DNA of 64,000 nt from the NCBI GenBank assembly GCA_028023455.1, contig JAQFVV010006621.1, positions 435,452 to 499,451 on the forward strand, in the 5' to 3' direction. The translations under genes and the position numbers were made by a program. Positions 48,680 through 62,667 of the stretch are shown piece after piece. This DNA comes from Epiperipatus broadwayi. Lineage: Eukaryota > Onychophora > Udeonychophora > Euonychophora > Peripatidae. Positions within the stretch are counted from its first letter, which is position 1; every line of letters begins with the position of its first letter. Below the pieces are notes generated by a model. The model was given only the letters and a program-made list of their open reading frames with translations, made no database searches and was not told where the DNA came from.

Positions 48680-50690
48680 TATTAAAGCATAAAATTCTTA
48701 CAAAGACTGTGCTGTGAATGCAAGTAAATTTATTCTTGAGTTCATTAAAAAGAAGAATCATAGTTGGGTTTTCTGGCAATGATCTTATTATTAATAATTT
48801 GATTTAAATGAAGCATGTGATAAATTAAATGTGCAACTTCTTGATAAATTTAGAGATCTGAAAGAGTTCAAAAAGCTTTAAAATAATTTGTGAATCAAAC
48901 TGCAAAGAAGATACAGATAATCACTGATTGTGGTCATTCTAGATCATTGTTAATTTATTGAAAGAATCATATAGTCCTAAGTAATGGTATCACAATATTA
49001 TTAAGTCTGGCAATGAGATTATCTTATATGGTGACAGCAATATTTTAAGCAGGTGTAATTATTTTGATTATTTTTTAATAATAATACAAGAATTGAGATG
49101 ATGACTTTTAATGATGTATCCATTTTATTACTTCATTTAAATTTACACAAAATATCAATCTCAGTAAAGTGAAAACAGCTCTTTGCAATCTTAAAATTGA
49201 AAGTATTCAGGTTTTGTTAAAATATTTGGTTTTGAAATATGCTGAAAATATATTTGCTTTAAAAATATTGGATTTTCTTAAGAATATTTAGGCACAAAGA
49301 TTATCTAATATTAAGGATCCCTTTATTATTCTAGTATTTATAAAAGAGATAAGATTACAATATCATTCACAGCAAAAGTACATTCAAAAGTTTTGTTAAA
49401 TATGTTACCTCTAACAATAGAAGAAGGGTTACCAGAGACTCAATATAATTTTAGACAGTCAAGAAGAACTCAAGACATGGTTTTATTGTCATGAAAAAGT
49501 AAGAAAGGTATTGAAAAGAAAAGAATGATTTCTATATTGCTTATATTAAATGGTGTTTGATTCAGTTAATCAAATAAGTTTATGGGATTGTTTAAAAATA
49601 GTTAATTGTTAAATAATATTTGTTTATATTATACAACTTCTAAATGATGAAATGAGAGAAAATGTTATTACTATAGGTGAAAATCTAAAATATTTGAAAT
49701 AAAAGCTAATGTTAAACAAGGACATGGACTTGCCCCAATATTGTTTTCAGTTTTTATGACAGTTGTTTTGGTAATGTTTATAGAGGCTTGATGAAACAGA
49801 AATCAAGATATAATACTGGTTTGATGGTATAATTTTTTATTTGAAGTGATTAAAAACAAAAACAAGAACTTTATCTTTTTGCATTCTAGATTTATAGTGC
49901 ACTAAAGATTGTGCCATATTTTGTCACTTCAAAAGATGATTTACAAATGTATATAAAATGCAGCATTTAAAAACATTAATAATTGATGTTCAAAAACTCA
50001 AATTCTTTATCAGGCAGTAACTGAAGAAAATCCTCAGCAACTTTTAGCTTGAATGGTTATCAACTTAAAAATAAATTTAAATAACTTGATCATTTAATAA
50101 GTAAATATGTGGGTTTAAGTGAGATATATCCCAGATTTCAATGTGCTGTGCTGCTTCTAACAAGTTAAAAGATAATGTATTTTATCACTGAGAAATAACT
50201 ATTGCAACTAAGTTAGCTCTATCTGTATATTGAATTATTATTTTATGAATTTTGTGTATGAAAGTGAGACTTGGATACCTTATCATGCAATATCAACATA
50301 TTAGAAAAGTTTCATTTAAGGTTGCCTCTTAAAATGTAAAAAAATATAATAGCAAGATCATAAAAATAATTATTTTTCAATAGGACATAATAAAATTAAG
50401 AAATAATAGAAGATTTCCTAAAAGAGTACTTTATGGTCAACTTGAGCATGATTTTCTAAGAAGTAGACTTTTTTACCATATGAAGATTTTCTAAAGAAGT
50501 GCAATATTGATTACTTTTCCTAGGAATATATGACAGTAAATAACGTATATAATTAAGAGCTGCAATTAGTCATGGTGTTAAAGTAATTTAGAATTTAAAA
50601 AAATTCTCCTGAAGAAATTGAATGACAGAATCATAAAATATCAAATAAAAAGAAAAATGGATCAACTTATTGTACATGTAGAAGTATTTG
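48680..50690 (+). pseudogene. Decayed LINE reverse transcriptase (jockey/CR1/RTE-like)
   Basis: The plus strand holds a heavily mutated non-LTR retrotransposon ORF2. Recognisable blocks in order are AKVHSKVLLNMLPL near 49370-49415, LPETQYNFRQSRRTQDM at 49429-49480 (the usual LPxSQxGFRxxRxTxDM), VFDSVN at about 49552-49570 (FDTVN), VKQGHGLAPILFSVF at about 49711-49755 (VKQGCVLAPTLFS), KDCAIFCHFKR near 49905-49935 (the position of the ADD catalytic block, lost), YESETWIPYH near 50240-50272 and RVLYGQLEHDFLRSR near 50423-50468. Many stops and frameshifts separate them, so it is ancient and dead. Such proteins nick the target and reverse-transcribe their own RNA. No endonuclease part is recognised upstream, so the copy is 5'-truncated. 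Clade assignment is uncertain. Confidence 0.7.
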
Positions 50691-52568
50691 TAATTCAGTG
50701 ACTGTTTCGTAATGTCATTGCAAAATTAATTTCTAAAGCAGTTTTATTTTCTCTTTCTTTTTTCCACTTGATGTTGGTGTGACCATACTTATTTACTAAT
50801 GGCTGCTATATGTATGTATATATTTTATCTGTCATATATGAATATATATCACTTACATTATACTTTCTAAAAGCAAATATTTTGTAATAATATAAAAAAC
50901 AATTTAAATTGTCTTTAGAAGATATTAAATTATTTTCCTCCATCAACCATATTTTCTACATAGGTTAATTGATCATAATTCTTTCTGATCAAAACCATTT
51001 AGAAGGAAAGTGCACAGAGATTATTAATTTTAAAAATATCACAATAATTTTTTTATATGCTAAGCAATGTACAGTGTCTTGGTGACCCAATATCTTTCAT
51101 TTCAATTTAATATAACAGATTATTTTTCCATCAGGTACTTTTTGTTAGCTTCATCAAAGTATTATCTAATCACATTATATATTTTAAATAAGGTTAATTT
51201 TCATTTTGCACTTCGTAAATGATTTATCTTTTAAATGATTGATTTTCATTAATTACTAAGTGAATTTACTCTAATAGTAATTATATGAAAGTCTCTAATG
51301 TAACTCTAGCAATATTAAAAGCACATTATATATGTTCTATTGTAAATTTATTATATTTGTGTCTATAATTATGATTTTAACTGTTTCATAATCTACTTTC
51401 TTCTTATTTGAAAAGGCCCTAGAAAGATTTTTATCCATATTTTAACATTTTGTTTTAACAATTAATTTTTTTTATTTATATCATATATTGACAATTTTTA
51501 GATTATTTTTTACAAATGGAAACTTTTGAACAATAGACATCTTAAAAGATAGCATTTGAATGTTGTAAAATAGTAAACTTAAATACTAAATTGAGTTTGT
51601 AATTTTAACAATGATGCCGGCATTATAAGATATAATTCTATCTATTCAAAAAATTGGTAGAACAAAATATTAAATATTTGAATTTTTTAAATTCAAAAGA
51701 AATTTAGGGTTAGTCATTATTAAAAAAGGAAAGTATGTATTAAAATAAAACATTAAACTTAATGTTATTAAAACTTTAAAAAAATGTCTTTATTGTTATT
51801 CACAAGTCATTCTTGTTTCCAATAAAAATAGTTCCACTTTGCCATAATGAAATTTTCATGACTTGTTTCTTCACAAATATATTTCAAATTAAATCTAATT
51901 GTAGATCCATATGGTTTTGCTTTAAAATAAGTATTTTACATAAATATTGCATAAATAGCCTTTAATGTGTAAACATATTATAGGAAATTAGATTTTTTCT
52001 CATAAAATTTTCAGCTATTTGCTTTCAGGATAAACATTAGAAATTGTTGTTTCTATTGAGATCAAAATGGGACATGTATACATTTTTCACATGCAAATTA
52101 TATGTTGTAATTTCAAATAAATCAGTTGATGCTGTCATCTCCAGATTTTTTCAATTAATAATTTTAAAATGGGTTCCACAGGAAAATGAATCTGTGCATT
52201 ATAGTCTAATGCTGTAGATAGCCACAAAATAATAAAGAAGAAATTCAATGATATCTGCATTGTTGTAACAGCCAAAACATGCCAAAATAAATGATTTTGT
52301 AGCTGCTAGAAAATAACATCTTAAAGAACACTGTTTTAGACATAAATTTTCTCATCAACATTTTACAAATTCTCATATTGTTAGCATAATTTTTGATAGT
52401 AATTTTAAGTTTTCTTAATTCTCATCATCAATTACTTCAGATTATTATCATAACAATATTTATCATATTGCATAACATAAAAATATCATAGATAAAATAC
52501 TTATAGATAGACTCAATTAATAAAATCACTAAGAATTATATTTGCTCACATTATCAAACCACTTTCAT

Positions 52569-52639
<71 letters not shown>

Positions 52640-53955
52640 TAGAACCTATATAAAAAAATGAAAACTGTGTAAAATAATATCAAACTTTTTATGGGTAGTA
52701 AATTAAAGTTATATTAACTACATATAACAAAACTATTACGCATTTTACTACTTATGCAATATGTAATTTCCTTACTTAAACATCTATGCAGTTATTCATA
52801 GTTCCAGGCTGCATTAACTGCTCACAAAAATCAAATCGAAATAAATAGTCAGTAAACTCTTAAAACATATAAATGGACATGGTGGCCATCAGTAAGTGTA
52901 TTTACTGATAAACAAATAATAGATTGTTATATTCCAATCAATATTATGTTATAATATAAATGCATATACAATTCTTCACTTAATTCTTTAAATTACTCTT
53001 CTAGTATTTAATTATGATTAATTCATTTGTATACAATACTAGCAATATAGCTATCAAAATAAATTCTGAATCTTCAAGTTTCTTCCATTTTAGCTTTATT
53101 TTATTTAAGTAAAATGGGTTCATAAACATTTTTAGATGTATCCAATATCAATATAATTCTAATTTATTTCCAAAAATAAGTAGTCAATGAAATAAATTCT
53201 TCAATATAAATGTACTTTCATACAAACATATTCACGCAATAATGCTCAATAAATTCTAGTTTAGTAATTAGGAAAGCTATTTAATTCTCACAAATATCTA
53301 ATACATATATCTTTTATTTATAGTTTAGTCAGCAAGCTCATTTCATTTGAATTCTTTCTTTTCTATAAAAAATAATTATCATTCATGGCAATAAATAAAA
53401 ATAATTTCCACCTGAGATTTATAAACGTAATATATAAAATAATGTGTTTCTATTCTTTAAAAATCCATTACAAAATCTTTTTTTTTATTTTATTTTATTT
53501 TTCTGCAATCATGATTAATTAATTATTTAATATTATTAGCAGACTAATTGCTTTCACATTCCCCTTATTAGTAAATTTTCATCAGTATTTTGAAATGTCT
53601 TGTATTTATAACTAAATATATACTAAAAGATTATTGTGGAATACTAATAAATATAATAAAGTTATATATAAAAAGAAAATATTTTTTATAATTAAACTAA
53701 TACTGAGAAAATAATAAATTATGGCTGTAATCTATTGCTAAATCGTCAGATGATTGATTTCTCTTTTTATTCTTTTTCTAAATCTTCAGAAAAATATTGG
53801 GCAAAAATGTATATGTAAATAAATTACAGGTTTGCTATGTTGCTTATTATTTTGGCAATCTTTCGTACTCCTTTAAATTTTTTATGAATTCTAAAGTATT
53901 TAATTTCTTTTCAACAATTTTATATTTCTTGTGCAAGATACCTTATTCAAAAGTC
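50691..53955. other. AT-rich non-coding stretch
   Basis: About 3.2 kb with no coding signal. The only clear structure is the (AT)n tract at 52572-52637. Confidence 0.6.
52572..52637. repeat. (AT)n microsatellite
   Basis: About 66 bases of uninterrupted AT dinucleotides. Confidence 0.97.
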
Positions 53956-53959
53956 TCAT

Positions 53960-56605
53960 TAGCATTCAACCATTATGAATCCACTGCATGATAAAGGTCT
54001 CTCAAGTTCAATTTATCAACTTCAATCTCTAGTCTCTCTTGCCCACATCACCCCTGAACACTTTCTTATTTCATCCATCTATCTCACATGTGGTTTCTTT
54101 CTATATCTTTCCACTTCAAGATTTCAACTATCCATCTATTATCATTTCTTCTAACAATATTCCCAGCCCAACTCCACTTCAGTCTTTTAATTCTCTCAAT
54201 GATGCCAGTAATACCTGTTTATTCTTTTATTCACCTTTTTAATTTTCAATCTATTCTTATTATTCCTAACATTCCTCTCTCCATACTCTTTGAGTGACCT
54301 GAAGTCTCTGTATTGCTCTTATATTAATATTCCAAATTTCAGATCCACAAGTAAAAACTGGTAAACTCATTTATTAAAAACTTTTTTTCCAACACATAGG
54401 TATAATTTCTTTTAATATTAAGTGATTTTTATCAAAAGTATTACAATCAAATTTAATTCTATGATTAATTTCATTCATTATATTTCCATCTGTAGCAATA
54501 ATCTGACCAAGATATTTGTAGTTGTTAACTTCTTCTAACTCATTATAATCAATTTTATTTTCAACTTTTGAGAAAATCCATTGAACATTATTTTAGTCTC
54601 TTTAAGATTTACCTTTAGTTCTACTTTCTTACTTTCATCTAATAACACTTGTAATATTTTTTGAAGTTCTGAAGTATCATTTTCAAAAACAACTACATCA
54701 TCTGCAAAATCTAAATGACTTAAATAATCTCCATTTATTTTTATTTCTTTAACTTTTTATTTTAAATCACAAAATACTTGTCGCAGCACTAGTGTAAAAA
54801 GTTTTGGAGATATGAAGTCTTAACCTTCCTAGGATCATTATGTAATCTGATTGTTGCTGTTGCATTTTTATAAATGTTCTTTAGAATATGATAATATCCT
54901 AGGTCTATACCTTGATGATCCAATGTTTCAATCAAAGCAGAAATGCTTGTAGAATCAAATGCTTTTTTGTAATCTAAAATTTAAAAGCATAATGGCAACT
55001 CATATCCATTGGTCACTTGGATAGGATCTACTGAACTAAAACCACTTTTAAGTCCAGCTTGTGCTTTTGTTTGATTGAAATCAATTGTTCTCTATAAATG
55101 AGTTGTAATTATCTTGGTAAAAATTTTGTACAAAATTGATAAAAGATTGATAGGTTTATAATTACTAATATTTTCTTCATCACTTTTTAAAGTATTAATA
55201 TTAATACTGCATTATTTCAATCACCTGATACATCGCACTTGGAGATTTGGTATATAACTTTGCCAAAAAAAAATTCTATTCCTTTATCTGCTTCTTTTAA
55301 AATATCAATTATAGTTCCATCACTACCTGTAGCTTTTTCATTCTTCATAAATTTAATTGCATGTCTCACTTCATTTAAAATCCTTGGCAATTTAGAAAAA
55401 AATAGCTGCAGGAGGTAGTTTTTATTTGTAACTATCTAATTTTTAATAGAATTCTTCTACACATTTCATGTGTCATCTCTCTTTTTAGTAATAGTTTCAT
55501 CTTTTTTCTTATTCCAGATATGTTTCCTACTAGTTATAAAATGTTGTTTTACACTCTTGAGACTTTTATTCTTTTCTATAGCTTTTCTTGCTAGATCACA
55601 ACACTTTTTCACACCATTTTACAAAATTTGAGACATTCAATCCTTATTGCATCATTTTTATATATCTCTACATTTCTTCTTTTCTTCATAAATTCTCTAG
55701 TCTCAGTAAAAAATGTATTGATCAATTGCTGTTTTCTAGCAGCTATCTTTGATGCAGTTTTTAAAAGTGTATCAGTTATATTCATATTGATTTCATTTAT
55801 ATCTGAATCATGTTCAAAATCTGCTAATATTTGAAAATGATTTGCAAGTTCTAATTTAAATTCATTAGAATATTTCTGAAGATGAGAAATATCAATTATG
55901 AATATCGTTTTTTTTAATAATTTGTCTCTTTAATTCTGCATCAGCATGAATCTTACATCTCACCAATCAATGATCACCTCCTGAGTTGAATTCATTAAGA
56001 ACATTAAAATTTTGAAATATTTATTTTCTGTTAAATGAAATATAATTTAATTTATGCTGTACCTTCATTTGAATGCTTCCATGTCCATTTTTTTACATTT
56101 TTCTTTAAAAAAATGTATAATATAAACTTTTAATTTTTATTCAAACTCCACAAGTCTATGTCCTATTTCATTTCTATTACCATAACCAAATTTCTCCTAC
56201 AACATTTTCATCTTTCAATTGTTTACTAGTTGTATCATTAAAGTTTCCCATAACAATTTTAAAATGTTTAAAAACCTTTTGTACATCTATATAAAAATCC
56301 TCTACTATTTTGTCACTATGAAAACTCATTAAGGCATAAACCTGAATTATCTGCATTTGGCATTGCTATTAAGTTGAATAACTAATCTTACCAATTTTAA
56401 AAACCATCAATCTCTGTAATATTGTTTTTCCACATTTTGTTTATAATAAATCATATTTCACTTGTACTTTCAATATTTGTGACTTTGTAGTAAAGTACGT
56501 GCCCACTTTTTAATAAATTGTCTCTTTAGCTTTTCTTCTAACTTCATGAAGTCCAACATACTGTCATGTAAATTTTCCTATTATAATATTAACTTTTTTA
56601 TTGCA
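53960..56605 (-). pseudogene. RTE-type LINE, endonuclease plus reverse transcriptase relic
   Basis: Read leftward, an almost full-length but multiply broken ORF. The endonuclease region shows IQVYALMSFHSDKIVEDFYID near 56290-56355, VMGNFNDTTSKQLKDE near 56205-56255 and GYGNRNEIGHRLVEFE near 56143-56190, the pattern of the APE-type domain of RTE elements. The RT follows with QAGLKSGFSSVDPIQ near 55020-55065, LDYKKAFDS near 54950-54975, IYKNATATIRLH near 54850-54885 and the catalytic LDFADDVVVF near 54688-54715. The C-terminal part has YKYLGQIIATDGNIMNEI near 54465-54515, LPVFTCGSEIW near 54335-54365, IIERIKRLKWSWAGNIVRRN near 54160-54215 and KPHVRWMDEI near 54070-54100. These blocks in this order are typical of RTE-clade LINEs. 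Numerous stops and frameshifts make it inactive. The 5' end is lost near 56600, at the junction with the next LINE. Confidence 0.85.
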
Positions 56606-56619
56606 TTGTCATGGAGATA

Positions 56620-58640
56620 TAGTTAAAGAAAAAAATTCAGGATGCCATTCTACAGGATATATCGGCCTCTCAATTTGCAAGGAAGGGATCATCTGTGCTG
56701 ACTGCAATTGGTGAAATGAAAATTCTGCTTGATCACATTAGATCTAACAGAAAATCCCAGCCTGTGGCATTTCAGCTAGATGTGTCTAATGCTTTGGATA
56801 CCGTACAGGTCAACCTTCTTCTTGAATTGCTATTTCAGTTGGACATATCAAAGCAGATAATTCAGATATTGGGCAATCTCCTGAATAATAGGCACATTCA
56901 TATTTCCATAAATGGACATTACTCAGATGGATTTGCCCCTTCAAGATCCATACCACAAAGATCACCATTGAGTGGTCTATTGTTCATTAAGTATATTGAC
57001 CCTCTGATTAAAGAGCTAGATAAGCTTCCAGGGGTATGTGTGTCCCAGCTTAAGAAAAACATCAAGGTTTTTGCATATATGGATGACATACTTGTGATTC
57101 TTCCATCCCGTAAACATCTGAAGACACTTCACTCCATCATTACCAATTACACCTAAAATTATAAGTTATCCATCAATCCTCACAAGTCATCATCCTGGTG
57201 CATCAACACTGATAGAAAAATACTATCCAATTTTTTAGTGGAACCTCAGTGTTTTCTGGGGTTCCCTATCTTCAAGTGACAGACTGCTATGTCTGTCTGC
57301 CTACAAAAATCCATCATCAGCAATGCTTCTAAGGTGGTTCAATCACTGTCAAGTACTTACCTATCCCTACAAGAGAAGACTGCTCTGATTAATATGAAGA
57401 TCATGGTGAGCATAAATTACTACCTGCCAATAATGACAGTTACCAAATCATTGAGGTTGCAAATTATCTGTGGTCAACTCTTATGGAGAGGACGGACTGC
57501 TGCAATTAGCATCCACAGACTTTAGTTTCACAGGAGACAGAATGGTATGGGTCTCCATTCAATACAGACAATCAATTTCCAAAAAGGGCATTCACTTTTA
57601 GTAAACCTGGGGGAAAAATATCCTCTATCAGATATTATAGAGACTGTAATACCTACTGACAGACCTCCCCCCAGTAAAGGCACATGGCTTGACACCATTA
57701 TTAAACAACAATTTTTATACATTGGGCACTCAACAGCAGAGTTTAATAATAAAATCAGCATCTGGCAGGTACATCGCCTGCTGAATCCTGAATATACAGC
57801 TATTTATACTCACCTAGGGTGCAGCAATCATAAAATCACCACAATATTTAAATATCTGCTATGGGAGCCCAAACTTTGGGATTATCTGATCAAGGTTAAT
57901 ATGGGCTCCATGCCAACTAATTCATTCTTATACTACAAGCAGTTTTTAAATAAAATAGACCCAATTTGTCATGCTGCTCTAAAGGAGAGGAGACCTTTAA
58001 TCATCTGTTAAATATATGTCCAGGCTATAATGGTATTATAAGTATCATCTCTCAACACTGCATTATAGCAGTGGATAAAATCCTGGACATCAGGGGTTGT
58101 CTCTCCTCTGGAGACTTTACAGTTATCAGGTTATCTGTCTTCCTGACATACACTTTTTGGTACACAAGATGCAGGTCTAAGTTCACACAACCAATACTAG
58201 ACCCCAATGTAATATTTTGTGATAAGCTCAAAGCTCTTCAAAACAAGGATAAGATATTATCCTCCAGATTTTTATTTATTAATACATGAAGCCTACTAGT
58301 ATGGCCCACAGTCTCTACATGAATATTGAACCAGATATATCCACATTGTAGTGTATTGTGAATGAAGTAGTCTTTGATACAACATGCCAGATTCTACTAG
58401 AGAGGCATTTATTTCACACTACAAGTATCCCAGATGATAAGTTAGCATTATTGGGCCAACCTTAAAATGGGTGGTCTATACCAAAAAAATGGAATGTTTG
58501 TAATCACTTATCCACTTGCTAGTGCAGAGAATGGCTCTGGCATATATCTACCAGATCAATGTCAGCAATGGATGAGCCAACATTAACAAAGTGCATTTAT
58601 TATTCATCTGTACAATTTTATTATGTCAATAAATATATTT
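56620..58640 (+). pseudogene. LINE reverse transcriptase relic, L1/Tx1-like, 5'-truncated
   Basis: One plus-strand frame carries most of the protein from 56623 to about 57980, broken by stops at 57154-57156 (TAA), 57277-57279 (TGA) and 57523-57525 (TAG). A frameshift near 57970-57985 then moves it into the frame ending at 58289. Blocks in order are ISASQFARKGSSVLTAIGEM, AFQLDVSNALDTVQ, IPQRSPLSGLLF, the catalytic FAYMDDILVI (57070-57099), PHKSSSW, FLGFPI, QLLWRGRTAAISIHRL and a C-terminal GEETFNHLLNICPG, the Cys/His segment many LINEs carry. The thumb segment WRGR...ISIH and the YIDPLIKEL stretch recall the L1/Tx1 group. The N-terminal half and endonuclease are missing. A 350-base 3' UTR ends in AATAAATATATTTTTAAAAT and A-rich sequence. 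It reads away from the RTE relic, the two broken 5' ends being only tens of bases apart. Confidence 0.82.
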
Positions 58641-58655
58641 TTAAAATAAATAAAA

Positions 58656-58819
58656 CTATGCTCTTTATTACTGTTTTACAATGCTTTTATTTAAAGTTTG
58701 AATTTAGCAGTTAAGATTTGAAAATGTAAGCAGAAGTGCTGAAGAAGATTGTTGGGGTGATCAAAACTATCATAGTGGGTTGTCATAAATGCATTGTAAA
58801 ACAGTAATAAAGAGCATAG
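58656..58819. mobile_element. 164-bp MITE with 29-bp perfect terminal inverted repeats
   Basis: The segment 58656-58684 (starting CTATGCTCTTTATTACTG) is the exact reverse complement of 58791-58819. If TA at 58657-58658 and 58817-58818 is taken as the target duplication, the element begins TGCTCTTTATTACTG and ends CAGTAATAAAGAGCA, the form of a Tc1/mariner-type MITE. The interior is non-coding. It sits immediately after the A-rich tail of the LINE relic. Perfect arms point to a recent insertion. Confidence 0.88.
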
Positions 58820-59420
58820 ATAATTTAATATTATTAAAAATTTTCTATTTTGGAATTATTCTTGTAGTTGGTTTGGAGGCAATTCCTAGTAGCTAAGAAT
58901 ATAAGGCAATACTCAATTTATAACACTAAAGCTAAGACAGACCATCTAAGAAAAAAATATTCTAGGGTTTTTTTTATTTATTCACCCATGTCTTTTTTTT
59001 CTATTAGTATAGATTTTAGTTAGCTTAAATTCTTTGTGATTTTTCACAGTAGTTATTACCCAAGTGTCTATAATATAGATAGAAATCAACAAGAAAGGCC
59101 ATCTCCTAGAGTTCGAATCCTGGTAGATGTCATACAAGTCCTTTTAATCTTTATATAACTTCATGACATTACACCTTTATATAATTTATTTATTTTTTCA
59201 CTTTACATGGAATTGATAAGCAAATCTGGGTTATTTACCAAATCCATGTGACAATTAGTCTTAAATGTAATTAACTAATTGCACTGTTTCTCAAAATCTT
59301 AATTACCAAAATATATTTAATTAAAACTTTAATTAGAATCTTTGGTAATGAACATTAATTAATCTATTTTTATCCAAACATATTTATTTACTTAGAAAAT
59401 AGTTTATTGAAAACTTATTT

Positions 59421-59581
59421 AAAAGTGAGTTTATACATTTCTACTATTTAATTGAATTTAACTTCACAAACAACAGACACATATTACTATCCTTAAGTTC
59501 AAAAGTGAGTTTATGCATTTCTACTATTTAATTGAATTTAACTTCACAAACATGCAGACACATATTATTATCCTTAAGTTC
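59421..59581 (+). repeat. Tandem duplication, about 80-base unit
   Basis: AAAAGTGAGTTTATACATTT at 59421 recurs as AAAAGTGAGTTTATGCATTT at 59501. The two units match throughout except for a few changes, such as CAAACAACAGAC against CAAACATGCAGAC. Confidence 0.95.
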
Positions 59582-62500
59582 AATTAAACTATATCTTATG
59601 ACTAAAATATTCTATGTTATAGATTGCTTTCTCACTTTCCAACTTACTTTATATAATTCTTTACTATTTCCTTTGACTGATTTTAGCAACTGACTGAAAC
59701 TGCCAATGAAGAATCCACTTCAGTATATAAATTATCTATCTATATACACACCTACAATTTTCTCTGTAATTAAAATCCTCATCCATTTATCTATAATATC
59801 TATCTTTTAGCAAGCTAGATTTTAAAAATTTACCAGAACACTATTTTGTACACTATTGATATTACTTTGATAAATATCATTCAAACAAATTAAAACAGTC
59901 AATAATTTGACTTATATTCAATTATTTTTATAAAACTTTTTAGAAATATAAATTTAATTCCAATTCAATGGTTCTTCTGTTTTTTTTTATATTGCCCAAA
60001 AACATGTTCAACTTGAGAAATACACAACACTATTTGTCAAAAACAGCATCAACCTTTATTTTTAAAGCTGAAGAAAAATTTAGTGAAAGAAAATTATTCT
60101 CAGAAATCAAAAATCTAATTTGCTTTTAAAAAGTCCAATAATACAAATGTTGACAAGAAAAGATAGAAATTTCCTGTTTCTCGACGCTAAAATGATATTT
60201 AAGCCAACGTTTAATATTTTATATTGAAAAATGCTTATTTAAAATTAATAGTTTTTGTTATTTTAGTACTTTCTTACTTTTTTTCTGTTTAGTAATAATG
60301 TTTTACAGTCACTAAACGTTGCAAACTGTATTTTACATTTTAAAATTGTTTATCATTTAATTTTTGATTAACGTTAAAAAGTCTTGATATGTACAAACGA
60401 TGAAAAAATAGAAATTTCTAATGATAATGATTTTAACACGGTGTCATTTAAACATAAACGGCTTATTGCATTAAGTGTTTAGCAAAATGTCACTCTCTAC
60501 TACTTTTTGTTAGTTTGAGATTAAATCCAGTCTTTTGCTACATATTTATGTAGTATTGTTTATTTTTTCTTATTTTGTTTTTGAAATATTTTAAGTAAAT
60601 TTGATTTTTACTATCGTTATATGTACATAATATTAAACCTATATTGAAATTTTATGTATAGTACATAACATAATAATTAATTTAATAAGCAATAAGTCAT
60701 GAAAATTTTCATTTTTATAAAATTATTTACATGGATGGATATACTTAATGAATACAAGATGGCCAAAAAATCGTTGAGTTTGTTTTTAAATCTGCTTTGA
60801 TTTTATTGAATATTATAAAGAATCAATTTTAATAAAAGGCTAAATGATAGAATGAAAAGAAAATATGATGTTGGTGACATCAGAAGACACTTTCAATTTT
60901 CACTGAAATAATAAAAGTGCTTATCAGGAAAAATGTCAGATTTATTTCATAATATCCTTTTACTGCATCTATCATTATCACAATATGATTTTCAATATAA
61001 ATTATCATAGATGAGATTCTGCCCAAATGTGCATACACCTATGGAATGAGTTTACTAATTTTTATTCTGGATTTAAACTTTAAAATAAAAACATCATGGA
61101 AAATCATCTAAGAAGTCATTCTCTGAAGGTTTAATCATTAGGAAAATTAGTTAGCAAAACATCAGCAAAATAAAATTAATTTCCCTATTTCAGATATAGT
61201 TTTTATTTAATGATGACTTTTTTTTATTTGGCTCCCATAATTGTAGATCACTTTCAATTGAGAAATAATTGCAAAATTTGATTTTTTTTCCCATATGCAG
61301 ATAAAAAGAGATTAAATAATTGATTTGAAAAGTGATCATGTAATTCAATATAAAAATACAAATTTTGAAAATAGAAATAATATGAGATTTATTATAAATA
61401 AAAATTAAAATAATAATATTATTAACATTAATATTGCCTTATTTTAGTATTTTTTTTAAATAAAAGGCACAACTTTTAAATACCAATTATTTGCTCTTTT
61501 TTAAAAATTAAAAATGGATATCTGAAAAATTATTGTTTAAACAAATATGAAAGATTTATGACAATTACTCTTATTTTCTAATTTTCTATACAAATTTTAA
61601 TGATTTTTTTCCAATTGACATTATATCACACGATTACTAACAAATGTTAATGTAAAATGCTTAGGCAGAATAATTTGAAGATCATCAATTTTTCTCAGAG
61701 AAAAGTCTATAGTAGAATGATAGCAAAAACTTTCTACTGATATGATTAACTCAAATATTTTTTACAAAAATTTAATTCACACGTGATGTTTTCTTTTCGA
61801 TATATACATATTAATTTTAATTTATTCTACAATTCACTAACATCACAATGACCTAATTAGTATTTTGTTAATAACAGTGACCATTCATTATAATAATTTA
61901 TTTTCTCGTACAAAAACAAAAGTTTGGTAAAAGTCATAAAATAATCTTTATAAATAGCATTCCTAGTAAGATAGAAAAATTCTATCCAGTAAATACCAAT
62001 CATTATTCTGGCTATAAAGTGATCTTAAAATATAACTAACCATAGATGGAAAAAAAAGTCAATTTAATAACAAAATTCTTGTTACTGAGCAACAAGAATT
62101 ATTAATTTTACATAAAAAGTAAACTTTTAATAAAATAGTTTTAATTAATCTGTTAACAAAATGTCTGTCTAGGAATTTTTGTTAATATATTAAATTTACA
62201 GATCTAACGGAATGAGTTATCTTACAGCACTACATTTTTTTAAATCAACAAATGCTTAATTTAGGTAGCTTAAAATAAAAATAAAATGAAAAAATTAAAA
62301 TTTAGTAAAAATGTCTATAATTTAAGGAAATATTTATCTAACTCTATAAATAAGCATTTTAAAAAAATATTTATATGCATTATTATGTTTATATTTCTAA
62401 AAATTATTAGGTAGAGCATAAAAATTATTTATGGCTAAGGTAAAGGTCAATTTATGCTTTTGTATATATCTTTTAATTGGTTGATATATTATCTTAAAGT

Positions 62501-62667
62501 TGCTTAATTACATCTTTAAAATGTAATGACGCTATTTGAACAAATAATTATTTAATAAAAATGAGTGTTTTATAATTTCGACATTTTTAAAAATTTGGAA
62601 TTATTGCCCAAGATCAAACCCATAGATTTTCTCATTATTTCCTGTCCCATGGATAGTTGACCTTCCT

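Noticed and set aside
57528-57761. 77-codon minus-strand frame
   Set aside because: Antisense shadow of the plus-strand LINE reading frame.
59100-59130. GTTCGAATCC motif as part of a tRNA gene
   Set aside because: No matching acceptor, D arm or anticodon arm could be fitted upstream.
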